From Tupaia tana (Eukaryota > Chordata > Mammalia > Scandentia > Tupaiidae): DNA of 64,000 nucleotides. Positions 24,266-35,674 of the stretch are shown in pieces. Numbering within the stretch: position 1 is the first letter of the stretch; each line of letters begins with the position of its first letter. The translations under genes were made by a program, and so were the position numbers. The notes beneath the pieces were generated by a model. The model searched no databases. It was given only the letters and a program-made list of their open reading frames with translations, and was not told where the DNA came from. The DNA lies in assembly GCA_026018925.1 (NCBI GenBank), contig JAKSZU010000009.1, forward strand, positions 70,048,949 to 70,112,948. The letters run 5' to 3'.

Positions 24266-24270
24266 GAAAA
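24047..24270 (+). mobile_element. SINE-L with internal deletion
   Basis: The head ggaccagcagttagtgtaat and body are intact up to 'gggattgtggcatggtgcat'. There the hairpin and most of the CT block (about 70 bp) are missing, and the copy resumes at accctatagcaaaaacctct. The A-rich tail is long (about 24230-24275). The A-rich flanks obscure the TSD. Confidence 0.92.
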
Positions 24271-24403
24271 ACAAAATAAAACCAAGTTCTATTTAAGCAC
24301 TACTTTAAATTCATCTAAATGATTAGAAATAGATCTACCTCCTTAGTAATATGTTCCTGTCCTTGGGAATAGAAATGAATGATTCCATTAATATAATGAT
24401 GAT

Positions 24404-24652
24404 TTTTTTTTTAGGTTTTTCCATAGGGCATGTGCGTGTACTGGAGAGCAGAGAGTCAGAGACAGTGAGAAGGAATCACCCCCCAGGGTGGATGGCCACA
24501 CCACAATCCCTTCTCCTCTATTCTGCTGGGATTTTAGGCATACATGCTTATGTGCCCAGCACAGTTTTTTATGCCATCAAGTCTAAGACTTGAACCATGG
24601 TTGACCATGTGGGAATCCAACTGCCATAACCACTATGCCACCTGCTGGTCCA
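24404..24652 (-). mobile_element. SINE-L, older head, minus strand
   Basis: Reads minus from 'ggaccagcaggtggcatagt' at 24652 to tttttttttaggtttttcca. It forms an inverted pair with the plus copy about 140 bp to the left. Short flanks aatgatgattt and aatgactgttt may be a TSD. Confidence 0.9.
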
Positions 24653-24780
24653 ATGACTGTTTTAATTATCATTAAATTTACAGCCTATATTTTAAGCATC
24701 TTTTTAAAAATTAAACATAACAAATATTTGTCCTGGCAATGAAACCATCAACATTTCTCTAGGTCATAAACATTAGAATG

Positions 24781-25055
24781 GGGGTCAGCAGGTGGCATAG
24801 TGGTTAAGGCACCGAACTCCCACATGGATGACGACTGCAGTTGGAGTCCCAGACCCAGTGGCTTAAAACTCAAATGGGGCACGTATGCATACATGCCCAA
24901 AATTCCAAGAGGAGAATGGAAGGGAAGGGATTGTGGCATGGTCATCCCCCTGGGGAATGATTTCTCACTTTCTGTCTCTCTGTCTCTCCAGTGAACACAT
25001 GCACCTTAATGGCAAAAAAAAATAAAATAAAATAAAAAATAAAAAAAAAACTCTG
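24781..25055 (+). mobile_element. SINE-L body with older head
   Basis: The head gggtcagcaggtggcatagt resembles SINE-S/O, while the body (aagaggagaatggaagggaa, ccccctggggaatg) is SINE-L. It ends in (TAAAA)n-like repeats. It looks like an intermediate or ancestral subfamily. Confidence 0.9.
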
Positions 25056-25164
25056 AAATAAAACTAACAGGAAGTGATAACCTAAGCCATGTATATTAAC
25101 ATAAGCTCCAATTTGAAAACAAAATCAGTAAAGAGGTTACACATTTAAGTTTGTTTTCCCCTCA

Positions 25165-25375
25165 TCTTTAAGCAGAAATTGTTATAGACAGAGAGACATA
25201 AAGTACTTTAAATGGAGCCTTTAATATTGTAATCCCTTTTCCCCAGACCTCCAGCTCTTAGGATTCTGTGTTTCAGAGTACACATATGCACCCAGTGTGT
25301 TTTCAAGTTGACCCAGAGATCTGAACTTGTGGTCAGCCATATGGCTTCCAGCATTACCCTGCTCTTGTGTACCAG
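25165..25375 (-). mobile_element. SINE-O, decayed
   Basis: 'gtaatcccttttccccagac' and 'cagagtacacatatgcaccc' followed by 'cttgtggtcagccatatgg' preserve the order of a minus-strand long SINE. Divergence is heavy and no TSD is visible. Confidence 0.6.
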
Positions 25376-25414
25376 TACTTTCATATTTACTTTGGAAGGA
25401 TAATTTCACTTAAA

Positions 25415-25860
25415 TATATAATTCTAAGTTAATATTTATTTCTTTCAACACCTTAAATATATACAGTTTAAATACTCCACTGTGTTTTTGTTTGTACGGT
25501 TTCTGAAGAGAAGTCAAAATATAATTCTGATCCTTCTTCCTCTGTAGGTAAGGTATTTTTCTGCTCCAGCATCTTTGAAATTTTTTTCTTTTGCTAATTT
25601 GAATATGGTGTGTCTATCTGAGTAGTGTTTGTTTTCATGGTGTTTGAAGTTTATTCTTTTTGGCATTATCTTAGTTTCTTGGGTCTGTGGTTTGGTATAT
25701 TATTAATTTTTGTACAGTTGTAGGCCATTATTACTTCAATAATTCTTGTGTTGTATTGCTTTTTTCTTCTTCCTATATTCTAGTTACATATGCATTTGGG
25801 TGAACATTTCTATGCTATTTGATCAATGTGTAGAGTCACATATCCACCATCATAATTAAG
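25415..25860 (-). mobile_element. Old L1 fragment
   Basis: Minus-strand resemblance to an old L1 5' half (ORF1 to inter-ORF), for example 'ggtgtttgaagtttattctt' and 'cagttgtaggccattattac'. No frame is preserved. Confidence 0.45.
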
Positions 25861-25981
25861 ATATAGGAAAATTTTATTATTCATAAAACATTGCATTTAT
25901 GCTAACCCTTTGTGGTCAAACATTCTCATTTTTTACTCCAAGCTTTGCTTCTGAAAGCTACCAATTTGTTTTCTATCCATC

Positions 25982-26400
25982 TTAGCCCATTGTGGTGCTA
26001 AATAGAAATACCTGAAAATGAGTGATTTATAAGTAGAAGCATATTTGGCCCATTAGTCTGATGACTAGAAAGGTCAAAGATGCAGTGCCTGCAATCACAA
26101 CACAACAGAGAAAAGCAGAAAGGTCAAAGGGCATGAGCAAAGACAGAGTGATTTGTGGGCAGCTTTTCCTTTATAACAACTCACTCTTGTACGAACTAAT
26201 TCCTTCTCCTGAGAGTGAGAACTTAGTCTTTCTCACATGACAGCATTAATTCATTCATGAAGTTGATACCTCTATGATCCAAACATTGCCCAGTAGGCAT
26301 CACTCCTTAGAATCTTACTACCTTCCAACACCATTACACTTGGGACCAAGTTTCCAAAACATGAAACTCTGGGGGGATAAACCATTATCCAAGCAATAAT
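25982..26400 (-). mobile_element. MaLR-type LTR, antisense
   Basis: The left end 'cttagcccattgtggtgcta' followed by 'cctgaaaatgagtgatttat' and the right end 'ataaaccattatccaagca' match the ends of MST/MLT-class LTRs read in reverse. The middle has 'agtgagaacttagtctttct'. Solo, no internal sequence recognised. Confidence 0.65.
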
Positions 26401-26700
26401 ACTATACTTACAGTTTTAACTTTTCCAGTATGTCATCAGTCTGGGCAGCAGTGCAATATTAAAATGTGATGCTCTGTGAGGCTGACCCACATGGGAAGAT
26501 TCTGTATTCTTATTTGGAGACTTTCCTGAGTATATTTGGCATGCATGTGTCCATGTTCCAGGGCTGGCTGAGGTTAGAAGTGGATAGCAGTGTCAAGAAT
26601 CTGTTGAAGGTGCTGTCTCTCTTTCTCTCCCTTTATTTTTCTTACTCATGGAAGAAATAAACCTAAAAACATAAGTATTTGAATTTAAAAGGAATGATCA
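26400..26700. other. Unrecognised sequence
   Basis: Nothing recognised between the LTR and the next L1. Confidence 0.5.
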
Positions 26701-28135
26701 AGTATGCAGCCTTTTGAGTCTAGCTTTTTCAATTTAATTACATACATTTGAGATTCCTGCATGTTGTACTGTGTACCAATAGCCAGTTCCTTTCTATGGT
26801 TGAGTAACAGCTTATTATATAGATGCACTATTTTTTTTGTCAGCTGAACAGTTGAAGGACATGTACTTGTTTGTAGTTAATGATAATTACAGATAGAACT
26901 GCTGTAAACATACAAATACAGGACTTTGTATGAGCATAAGTTTTCAATTCAATGGATACTCAGTGGTGAGATTGTTGAATCATTTGTTAAGGATATTTAA
27001 CTCAAGAAATTGTCAAGCTAGTTTCAAAAATGGCTGTGTCATTTTGAATTCCCAAAAAATGAAAGTTTCAGTAGTTCTGCATCCTTATAATTCATACTTT
27101 TTAGAGGTGTTTTTGGTTGGGTTTGTTTTTTTGCTTGCTTACTTGTGTTTTAGCCATTATAAAAGGCATGTAATGATATTTCATTGTGCATTTAACTTGA
27201 CTTTTACCAGTGATTAATGATGTTGAGTATATAGTGACAATATTTTTGGTCATTTTTACTATATTTTTTGGGGGAGAAATTATCATCTATTTTGGATACA
27301 AAGTATTTGTCAGACATAAAATTTCTAAAGATTCCGTCCAGTCTGTGATTTGACTTTTCATCCTATTAGTATGTTAGTTATATAGAGCAATTAAAAAAAT
27401 AAATTGATGACATTCAAGTAATCGTTTTATTTCTTTTATGGATTGTGGTTTTGGGTATTTTCTAGACTCTCTAAAATTTCAAATCAAAAAGTTTTTACCT
27501 GATATTTATTAAAAGGTTGTATAGTTTTATAACATATATTTAAATATATGTTTCACTTTGTGTTCCTTTATGTATAAAATATAAGGTTTAGGTCAAGGGC
27601 CACATTGTTACATATGCATATCCAATTGTGCCAGGACAATTTGTTTATAAGACTATCATTGTTCCATTAAATTGCATTTGTCTTTGCCAAAAGTCAATTG
27701 ATTATATTTGTCTTATCGGGGCTCTTGATTATGTTCCATTAATCTATATGTCTATTTCTTCACAAAAAGTTGACTACTGTGACTTTACATTGTTAAAATC
27801 AATCCACAAATTGTCTTTTTCTGAATCATTTTGGAAATTCTAATTTATTTACCTTTCCAAATAAATTTGTAGAATTAACTTGTCCATACCTACCAGAAAA
27901 ACCTCCTGGGATTCTGAATAGGATTGAATTGAAGCTATAGGTCAAATTGGCAAGAAAGATGGCTTTGCTGTTCATTTTTATCTAAATGTATATTGAATTT
28001 TGCCAAATGCTTTTTCTGCATCTATTTAGATGATCATTTTATATTTAATTTTTGGTCTATGAATATGTTGAATTATGATCTGCCTTGGTGAATATGTTAT
28101 GTATTTCACTTTCAAATTTTATGCTTTGGAACTCA
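26700..28135 (-). mobile_element. Old L1 ORF2 fossil
   Basis: Reading minus, the C-terminal half of ORF2 is recognisable through decayed landmarks: 'gttccattaatctatatgtc', 'aattgccagtttcaaaaatg'-like text near 27010-27040, and 'tttgccaaatgctttttctg' at about 28000. All frames are broken. The divergence is greater than in the 18-22 kb element. Confidence 0.75.
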
Positions 28136-28210
28136 GAGTTCCCAAATTTCAAAATATTTTTTAAAAAAAAACTTTCCTAATTATATAACCATCCTATAAT
28201 AAAAGCTAAA

Positions 28211-28292
28211 TATTAGGTCATCTGAAAAGTCATGATTTATTTTTCTGTTTTTCTAAGCAAAAATGTGTCATGACTTTCCTGACGACCCAATA
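28211..28292. mobile_element. Mariner-like MITE, copy 2
   Basis: An 82-bp near-palindrome runs from tattaggtcatctgaaaagt to tttcctgacgacccaata, bounded by TA. The arms pair over about 26 bp, with the tcatgac core present on both. Same family as 4638-4722 and 53870-53944. Confidence 0.82.
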
Positions 28293-28411
28293 TTACTAAC
28301 TGCACAGTGACAAACAACTTCCTTACTAACTTTAAGAAGCGAAATATCAGTAACAATAGTTAGATATAATGCTGAGGGACAATATGACACAGTGTTTAAG
28401 GAGATAAGACG

Positions 28412-28578
28412 AGAGACCTGCCAGTGGTGTGGTGTTAAAGCAGCTGGATCCCACATGATTGATTGTGTGGTGGGAGTCTTGAAACTAGTGGCTTGAAAAA
28501 TACACTAGGGGAGTGTGCATGCGTGTCCAAAATCCAAAGAGGAGAATAAAGGACAAGGAATTGCAGTATGACCACTCT
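28412..28578 (+). mobile_element. SINE, 3'-truncated, left half of an inverted pair
   Basis: The head gacctgccagtggtgtggtg and body continue to ggaattgcagtatgaccact, where the copy stops and an opposite copy begins. No tail is present. Confidence 0.8.
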
Positions 28579-28708
28579 CCTCTTGAGATTTTGGGCATGC
28601 ACACACATATACCTAGCGTGAGTTTTAAGCCTCCTGGTCTGGGACTTGAACCATGGTCAACTATGTGGGAGTCCAGTGACATAATCATTATGTCATCTGC
28701 TGATCCTA
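28579..28708 (-). mobile_element. SINE, 3'-truncated, right half of an inverted pair
   Basis: It starts inside the body (ctcctcttgagattttgggc) and ends with a minus-strand tRNA-like head (cagtgacataatcattatgt). It abuts the preceding plus copy, making an imperfect palindrome without a central tail. Confidence 0.8.
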
Positions 28709-28709
28709 C

Positions 28710-29200
28710 AAGCAATATTATTAATGTTGCTATCACAGAAATAAATTTGAATAGAAATAACTATATTGTTAAACTAAAGCTTATGTTCGATCTAGCATAA
28801 GAATCATTTTTTGGAAGTCCGTTAGACATTCTAGTTAATCTGGTTTGGGATCTTGCAGCTGACACTCCTGTACATATATAACCTAGTGAATGATAGTATA
28901 TCAGTAAAGAACTCACTAGCTAGTAAGAGATGTGTCAGGGTTAAAAGTGAGAGAGCAATCTAATATAAACCAAACTACAATGAACACACCGAGTTACTTC
29001 ATAGCTATTTGGAGGATTTGAGTAACCGCAAATTTCTATTAAAAAAGACATAAATTCATAAAAAATGTTATTTTTAGTCGACTTTGTAATATTCTTTATA
29101 TACTCAGTCACTCACTTATCCACTTCACAAAATTGGTAAATGTTCTGCCTTTTTCCTTCTGTCGTATAGTATTGCTGAGATAAGAGTGTCAATGATGATA
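28710..29200. other. Unrecognised sequence
   Basis: Nothing recognised. Confidence 0.5.
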
Positions 29201-29215
29201 CAGAAATAGTGTTCA

Positions 29216-29486
29216 TGGGACCAGCAGTTAGCATAATGGCTACGTCGCTGAACTCCCATGCAGTCAACTGAGGTTTGAGTCCTGGACCCGGTGGCTTAAA
29301 CTCACGCTGGGCACCTGTGTGTGCATGCCCAAGATCCCGAGGAGAATGGAGAAGGGATTGTGGCATGGCCATCCCCCCTGGGGAGTGATTTCTCACTTTC
29401 TGTCTCTCTGTCTCTCTCTGTCTTTCTGACAACCACACATGTCCTGTAGCAAAAACCTCTCCAAAAAAAAAAAAAAAAAAAAAAAA
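29216..29486 (+). mobile_element. SINE-L, full length
   Basis: Begins tgggaccagcagttagcata and ends with an A-run of about 25. A perfect 14-bp TSD, agaaatagtgttca, is at 29202-29215 and 29487-29500. Confidence 0.96.
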
Positions 29487-29585
29487 AGAAATAGTGTTCA
29501 GCAACAAGAAAAGAACATTGCCTGTTTTTCCCTAGTGTATTGTGGTGGAAATTATTTCAATTTAATTTTTTAAATTTAGTTTTGT

Positions 29586-29737
29586 TTACTTTATTTATTT
29601 ATTTTAATTTGACCAGAGAGGGACAGAGTTAGGGAGAGAGAAAAAGTGAGAAAGCAAGTCACCAGGCCCAGGACTTGAACCGTGATTGGGCATATGGAAG
29701 TCCATCGCTCTTAACTATCATGCCACATGCCATCCCC
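29586..29737 (-). mobile_element. SINE-S
   Basis: Minus-strand copy: the end ctttatttatttattttaat ttgaccagagaggg and the head 'ctatcatgccacatgccatc'. The flanks caatttaattttttaaattt and caatttaaattttat are a decayed TSD. Confidence 0.9.
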
Positions 29738-29921
29738 CAATTTAAATTTTATACAAATGGAAACAATAAATACTACTACTGAGAAATCATTTATGTTTGA
29801 AATAACCTGGTTATATTTCTTTCTTTACCTCCTCAGAAGGAAACTCAAAATAATAGATCTTGTGACTGGACCTAGACCACACTTAGTTGGAAAATATAAA
29901 AATCCTAAATCAAATTTGGCA

Positions 29922-30155
29922 ACTGGCCTGTGGCCTAGTGGTTAGGGAGGTGGATCCCACATGACCAAGCACATGGTTTGAATTGTGGCCCTGGAGGCTT
30001 GGATAACACGATAGGCAGATGCACATGTATGCTCCAAATCTAAATGGGATAAAGAAATGGAGGAGTAGGGAATGCAGCATGACGATGCCCCATTGACGGG
30101 AGTGCTGTCTCATCCTGGAAGTGCATGCACCTGCTGGCAATAATAACAACAAACC
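29922..30155 (+). mobile_element. SINE-O
   Basis: The head ctggcctgtggcctagtggt, body 'gggataaagaaatggaggag' and tail 'ggcaataataacaacaaacc' match the copy at 44.09 kb. It lacks the long G/C hairpin of SINE-L. Confidence 0.85.
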
Positions 30156-30428
30156 TGGAAATGATTTGAGGTTCAAAATTTATAGAAAGGTGGTAGAAAT
30201 ATTTGAAAGAATTCACATAAACAACCAGAATTTAAGGATTTTGGATTTTCTGTTACTGCTTTTAATGATCAATATATGAAATAAATATAAGCAAGATATT
30301 GTAGTGATTCTAATACTAATTCCTAGCTATTTGTGTTTTTTTTTTTTTTTTTTCTGCATTAAGAAAGCTTGCACATTTATTGCCATGATCTTCCAGGAAA
30401 TGTTAGTTCCCTCAGTCTTTACTGTAAC

Positions 30429-30689
30429 TTTTTTTTTTGAGAGGTTTATCACTATAGGGAGCGTGCGCTCGCCAGACAGATAGAGAGAGACAGAGAGACA
30501 GAAAGCGAGAAATCACCCCCCGGGGGGATGGCCACACCGCAATCCCTTCTCCTCCATTCTCCTGTCAGGATCTTGGGCATGCACGCACACGCGCCCGGCG
30601 TGGATTTTAAGCCACTGGGTCCGGGATGCGAACCGCGGTCAACTACATGGGAGTCCAGCGACATAACCATTAAGCTAACTGCTGGTTCC
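30429..30689 (-). mobile_element. SINE-L, full length
   Basis: The minus copy is CpG-rich (gagcgtgcgctcgccagac, acacgcgcccggcgtgg). The TSD is approximate: actgtaactttt on the left and cattgtaacatttt on the right. Confidence 0.93.
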
Positions 30690-30699
30690 CATTGTAACA

Positions 30700-31300
30700 T
30701 TTTTAATGTCTTACTATTTATTTATGAATAAGATAGTGAAACATTGTGTCAGCCTGAAATGAAACCAATTGCCTATACCATAATAAAATTTCAAATAATA
30801 TTAAATGCTAAAATCCTCTATCAATTATCCCTATTTTGATTATGTAGAAAACAAAATCATTGTATAATTCCAAAAGAATGTCTTCCCAAAAGACAATTGG
30901 CTATTATCTATTGTTTAAATTGCTTATTGATTTAGCATTAAGTTTGGTCCCTGTGACATCCAAAATATACTATAATCACCCAGATCTATGACAGTTAATT
31001 ATGTGTCTTATTAGGAATTAATTACAATACAGTTACTTGAAATATTTTTATAGTCATATTGGGCTAAGTCTCTTGAATTACTACTAGACAAGTTGCTCTT
31101 TGGGCAAATTTATGTTTCAGTTTTACTATCAGCTCTAGAAAAGTGGAGTGTTCTAACCAAATCTCCTTATAATTTCATTAAGTGATTTTTGTGTTATTTT
31201 TTCATTATTAATACAACACTATTTTCATAGGCAGGAATAAATCCTCCTTTGAAAAATGCAGCCTTGCACAACATAATGGCATTTTTTAAATGATGATTGA
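30700..31300. other. Unrecognised AT-rich sequence
   Basis: Nothing recognised. Confidence 0.5.
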
Positions 31301-31575
31301 TATTTTTATTGACATTTAATCACTGTACTTCTTTATAGTATACAACATGATTTTTTTCCCAGCATGAATATGGTGCATATTAATGAAGTGAAAGACATTA
31401 CTATCATCATATACAGATAACTTTTCAGTTTTGTATCTACTAAATGCTTTGTTTTTTTTTTCCTGATCCCATCCCTCCCAACCCCATGATTCACTCCCTT
31501 CTCTACTGCCTCTAGTTTCTACAGTTGCCCTCCCTGCTATTATACCTTCCAATCTTTCAGCTTCTTTTTTTCCAG
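31300..31575 (-). mobile_element. L1 3' UTR fragment
   Basis: 'catttaatcactgtacttct', 'catcatatacagataac' and 'cctccctgctatt' are the 3' UTR modules also seen at 5.7 and 8.4 kb. It is truncated and lies just left of a second, similar 3' end. Confidence 0.7.
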
Positions 31576-31880
31576 TATGTAAATATATTTTATTATAAAA
31601 TTATATATATATATATTATATTTTTAAATTATTATTCATACATTAAATCACTATACATCATTTGGATTGTGAAGAGACTTTACCCAGCATGATATACACC
31701 TCAGTCCAGCCCAGTTGAAACTATTATGCACATCCTCGTCAACAGATAAAAAAAACTTATTTGTGTCCCACAAGTGTCTTACATCTCCAATCTTCCCCAA
31801 ATTTCCTTTCCTACACACTTTCCCTCCCACACTCTCTTTTCACTTTGTCTCTAGTGTCCATTACAATTTTTAATGCTTTT

Positions 31881-32139
31881 TTTTTTTTTGAGAAGTTTTT
31901 GCTACAGGGAATGTGCGCTCGCTAGAAAGACAGAGAGAGACAGAGAGATAGAAAGTGAGAAATCACCTCCCATGGGGGATGGCTATGCCGCAATCCCTTC
32001 TCCTCCATTCTCCTCTTGGGATCGTGAGCACACACGCACGTGTGCCTGGTGTGAGTTTAAGCCACCGGGTCCAGGATTCAAACCGTGGTCAGCTACATGG
32101 GAGTTCAGCGACATAGCCATTACACTAACTGCTGGTCTG
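31881..32139 (-). mobile_element. SINE-L in L1 3' UTR
   Basis: A full minus copy splits the L1 3' UTR. The TSD caatttttaatgctttt flanks it at 31865-31880 and 32142-32158. It shows that the SINE arrived after the L1. Confidence 0.96.
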
Positions 32140-32530
32140 CACAATTTTTAATGCTTTTATATTCTCCGGTCTTTCAGTCTCTACCATAGAGTGCGGACAG
32201 TCAGTATATGTTAAGTGGAGACATACTATGTCTCTCTTTCATAGCCTGACTTGCTTCACTCAGCAACAGATCTTCCATATTCGTCCACTTTCTATCAAAT
32301 TCCAGGGCCATATTGTTTTTTATGGCTGAATAGTATTCCATGGAGTATATGTGCCATATTTTTTCAATACATTCATCTGTTTGTGGACATTTTGGTTGGT
32401 TCCATGTCTTAGCAATCGTGAATAATGCTACAATAAAAATAGTAGTACAAGTTCTTTCCCAACTGAGTACTCTGCAGTCCTTTGGGTAGATACCCAGAAG
32501 TAGAATTGCTGGATCATATGCTAGTTCTAT

Positions 32531-32803
32531 TATTATCATTATTTATTTTTTTGGAGAGGTTTTTGCTTTAGGGTGTGTATGCTCACCTGAAAGACAGAGA
32601 GAGACAGAGAGACAGAAAGCGAGAAATCACCCCCCCAGGGGAGATGGCCACGCTGCAATCCCTTCTCCTCCATTCTCCTCTCGGGATCTTGGGCACGTAC
32701 ACACAGGTGCCCGGCGTGAGTTTAAGCCACCAGGTCTGGGACTCAATCTGCGGTTGACTACATGGGAGTCCAGCGAGATAGCCACTATGCTAACTGCTGG
32801 TCC
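32531..32803 (-). mobile_element. SINE-L in L1 ORF2
   Basis: A full minus copy lies inside the ORF2 C-terminal region. The L1 sequence tatg-tagttctattt is duplicated around it (about 32514-32530 and 32808-32823). Confidence 0.95.
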
Positions 32804-34764
32804 GAAATATGGTAGTTCTATTTGAAGGTCTTTGAGAAATCTCCATATCGTTCTCCACAATGGTTGAATCAATTTACATTCCCACCAACAGTGTAGGAAT
32901 GTCCACCTTTCACCACATCCTTTCCAGCACTTATCATTATTTGTTTTTATTTTTGTTTTGTTTTGTTTTAATTTTTGCCACTCTGACTGGGGTTAGGTTG
33001 TATCTGATTGTGGTTTTGATTTGCATCTCCCTTACAATGAGGGATGTTGAGAATTTTTTTTCATATGCTTTTTGGCTCTTCATATATCTTCCTTAGAGAG
33101 TTGTTTATTCAGCTCATTTTCCCATCTTTTAGTTGGGTTAATCATTTTCTGCCAGGTAAGCTTCTTGAGTTCCCTGTGTATTCTGGTTATCATTCCCTTA
33201 TGTGAGGCACAGTTAACAAAAATTCTCTCCCATTCTGAGGGTTGTTGATTCACACTAATTACAGTGTCCTTTGCTGTGCAGAAACTCCTTAATGTGATAT
33301 AATTCCACCTGTCTATTTTGGGTATTATTGCCTTGCTTTGGGGGTCTTGCTTAAGAAGTCTTTGCCTACCCCAATGTCTCCCAGAGTTTCCCCAGTGTTT
33401 TCCACCAGTGGTTTCATAGTTTGCGGTCTTAGGTTTAGATATTTGATCCACTTTGTTTTTATTTTTGTTAATGGTGACAGATAGGGGTTCAGATTCATCT
33501 TTCACAGGTGGATACCCAGTTTTTCCAGCACCATTTGCTAAAGAGGTTTCCCTTTTCCCACTGGATTGACTGGTACCCTTTGTCAAATATGAGTTTACTG
33601 TGTGTTTGGGGTTTCTTTCTGGAGTCTCTACTCCATTGCATTGGTCTTCATGTCTGTTTTAGTGCCAATACCAGGCTGTTTTGATTATCACAGCTTTATA
33701 ATATATTTTGGGGTCAAGAAGTGAGATGCCACCTACTCCAGTTTTCTTGCATAGGATGGTTTTCACAAAATTGGGTCTTTTCCAGACAAATTCTATGATT
33801 GTATTTTCTGTATCTGTGAAGAATGTCTCTTGTCATTTTATAGGGATCGCATTAAACATGTAGATTAATTTGGGTATATTTGCCATTTTGATTATATTGA
33901 CTCTGCCAATCCAGGAGCATGGGTTGTCTTTCAATTCTTTAGTGTCCTTCTCAATTTCCTTGTTAAAGTTTTCATAGTTTTCCTTGTAGAGGTCTTTGAC
34001 TTCCTTGGTTAGTTTTATTCCTGAGTATCTTATACTTCTTGTAGCTATAGTAAATGAAATTACTTTCTTCAGTTCTGTCTCTGTCTCCTTGTTGGTATAT
34101 CGAAATGCATTTATTACTTTGAGAAGTCTTTTTGTGGATACTATTGGGTCTTCTATGTATACAATTATGTCATCTACAAACAGAGATAATTTCCGCTCTT
34201 CTTTCCCTATTGGAATGCCTTTTATTTTCTTCTCTTGTCTGATCACATTGGCAAGAACTTCCAGTACAATGGAAGTTCATTAACATTCAGTGTAATGTTA
34301 GCTGTAGGTTTTTCATAAATGGCTCTTATTATACTGAGAAACAGTTTTTCTATACCAATTTTACTGAGAGTCTTGATCATAAAGCCATGTTGTATTTTGT
34401 CGAATAATTTTTCTGCATAGATTGAAATGATCTTATGGTTTTTACCTTACTTTCTGTTAATGTGGTGTATTACATTTATGATTTTCTGTATGTTGAACTA
34501 CCCTTGCATCCTTGGAATAATGCCTATGTGGTCGTGATAAATAACCTTTTTTATATGCTGTTGAATACAGTTATCAAAGTATCTTGTTGATAATTTTTGC
34601 ATCTATATTCATCAGGGATATAGGTCTGTAGTTTTCCTTTTTTTGTCATATCCTTATCCATGTTGGGAATGAGGGTTATGGAGGCTTCATAGAATGAATT
34701 TGGAAGGATTCCTTCTTTTTGGACATCCAGAAACAGTGTGAGTGAAATGGAGTTACCTCTTCTA

Positions 34765-35028
34765 TATTTTTTTTTTGGGGGGGAGAGGTCCCTACTATAG
34801 GGCATGTGCACTCACTAGACAGACAAAGAGAGATAGAGAGACAGAAAGCGAGAAATCACCCCCAGGGGGCATGGCCACGCTGCAATCCCTTCTCTATTCT
34901 CCTCTTGGAATCTTGGGCACACACGCACAGGCACCAGGCGTGAGTTTAATCCACTGGGTCTGGGACTTGAACCACGTTCGATTACATGGGAGTCCAGCGA
35001 TATAGCCATTACGCTAACTGCTGGTCCC
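34765..35028 (-). mobile_element. SINE-L in L1 ORF2 RT
   Basis: A full minus copy. The TSD gagttacctcttct (34750-34763) is repeated as gagttatctcttct (35029-35042). A seven-base G run lies beside the poly-T. Confidence 0.96.
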
Positions 35029-35497
35029 GAGTTATCTCTTCTTTAAAAGTTTTATAAAATTCAGCAGTGAAGCCATTGGGGCCTGGACTTCTCTGTGTTC
35101 GGTTATTTATTACTGATTCAATCTCATTGCTTGTTATAAGACTATTCAGGCTTTCTATGTCTTCCTGATTCAATCTTGGTAGATTATATGTGTCCAAGAA
35201 TTTGTTCATCTATTCCAGGTTTTCTTCTTTGTTGGCATAGAGTCACTCATCGTATCTTCTAATGATGTTGTGTATTGCTTCAGTTTCTGCCATAGAGTGC
35301 AGACATTTAATATATATTCATTGATGACCTACAATGTCTTTCTTTCATAGTCTGGCTTACTTTGCTTAGTATTAAATCTTTCATATTCATCCAGTTTCTA
35401 TCACAGGGCCTTTTATGATCCCAGGCAAAATTTATTATTGTATTTTCCCATTTCTGTGAGGAATATCTCTGGTAGTTTGAGTAAAATTGAATTTATT

Positions 35498-35674
35498 TTT
35501 TTAAAGAATTATTCAGTTTTATTTATTCATTAATTTATTTTTAATTTGACCAGAGAGAGGCACAGAGAGAGAGACAGGGAAAGTGAGAAAGCAAGCAACC
35601 AGGTCTGGGACTCAATCCATGGCCGGCCATGTGGGATTGTCCAGCGCCTTAACCACCACGTCACCTGCTGGCCC
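35498..35674 (-). mobile_element. SINE-S in L1
   Basis: The minus short SINE (attaatttatttttaatttg accagagagaggc ... cacctgctggccc). The duplicated flanks aaattgaattta and aaattgcattta support insertion into the L1. Confidence 0.92.

Larger units (their letters stand above)
31610..35277 (-). mobile_element. L1 (ORF2 and 3' UTR), interrupted by three SINE-L
   Basis: Minus strand, from the 3' UTR (31610-32250) through ORF2 C-terminus frames (32201-32539 with WHIYSMEYYSAIKN; 33080-33586 with WNYITLRSFCTAKDT and IRIHREL-like [10 protein letters not shown]). The RT palm at 33833-34246 has the catalytic box as [12 protein letters not shown] rather than FADD. The RT start at 35009-35209 has [16 protein letters not shown]. 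SINEs at 31881, 32531 and 34765 split it. It stops abruptly near 35277 within ORF2, where a different L1 3' end begins. Confidence 0.92.
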
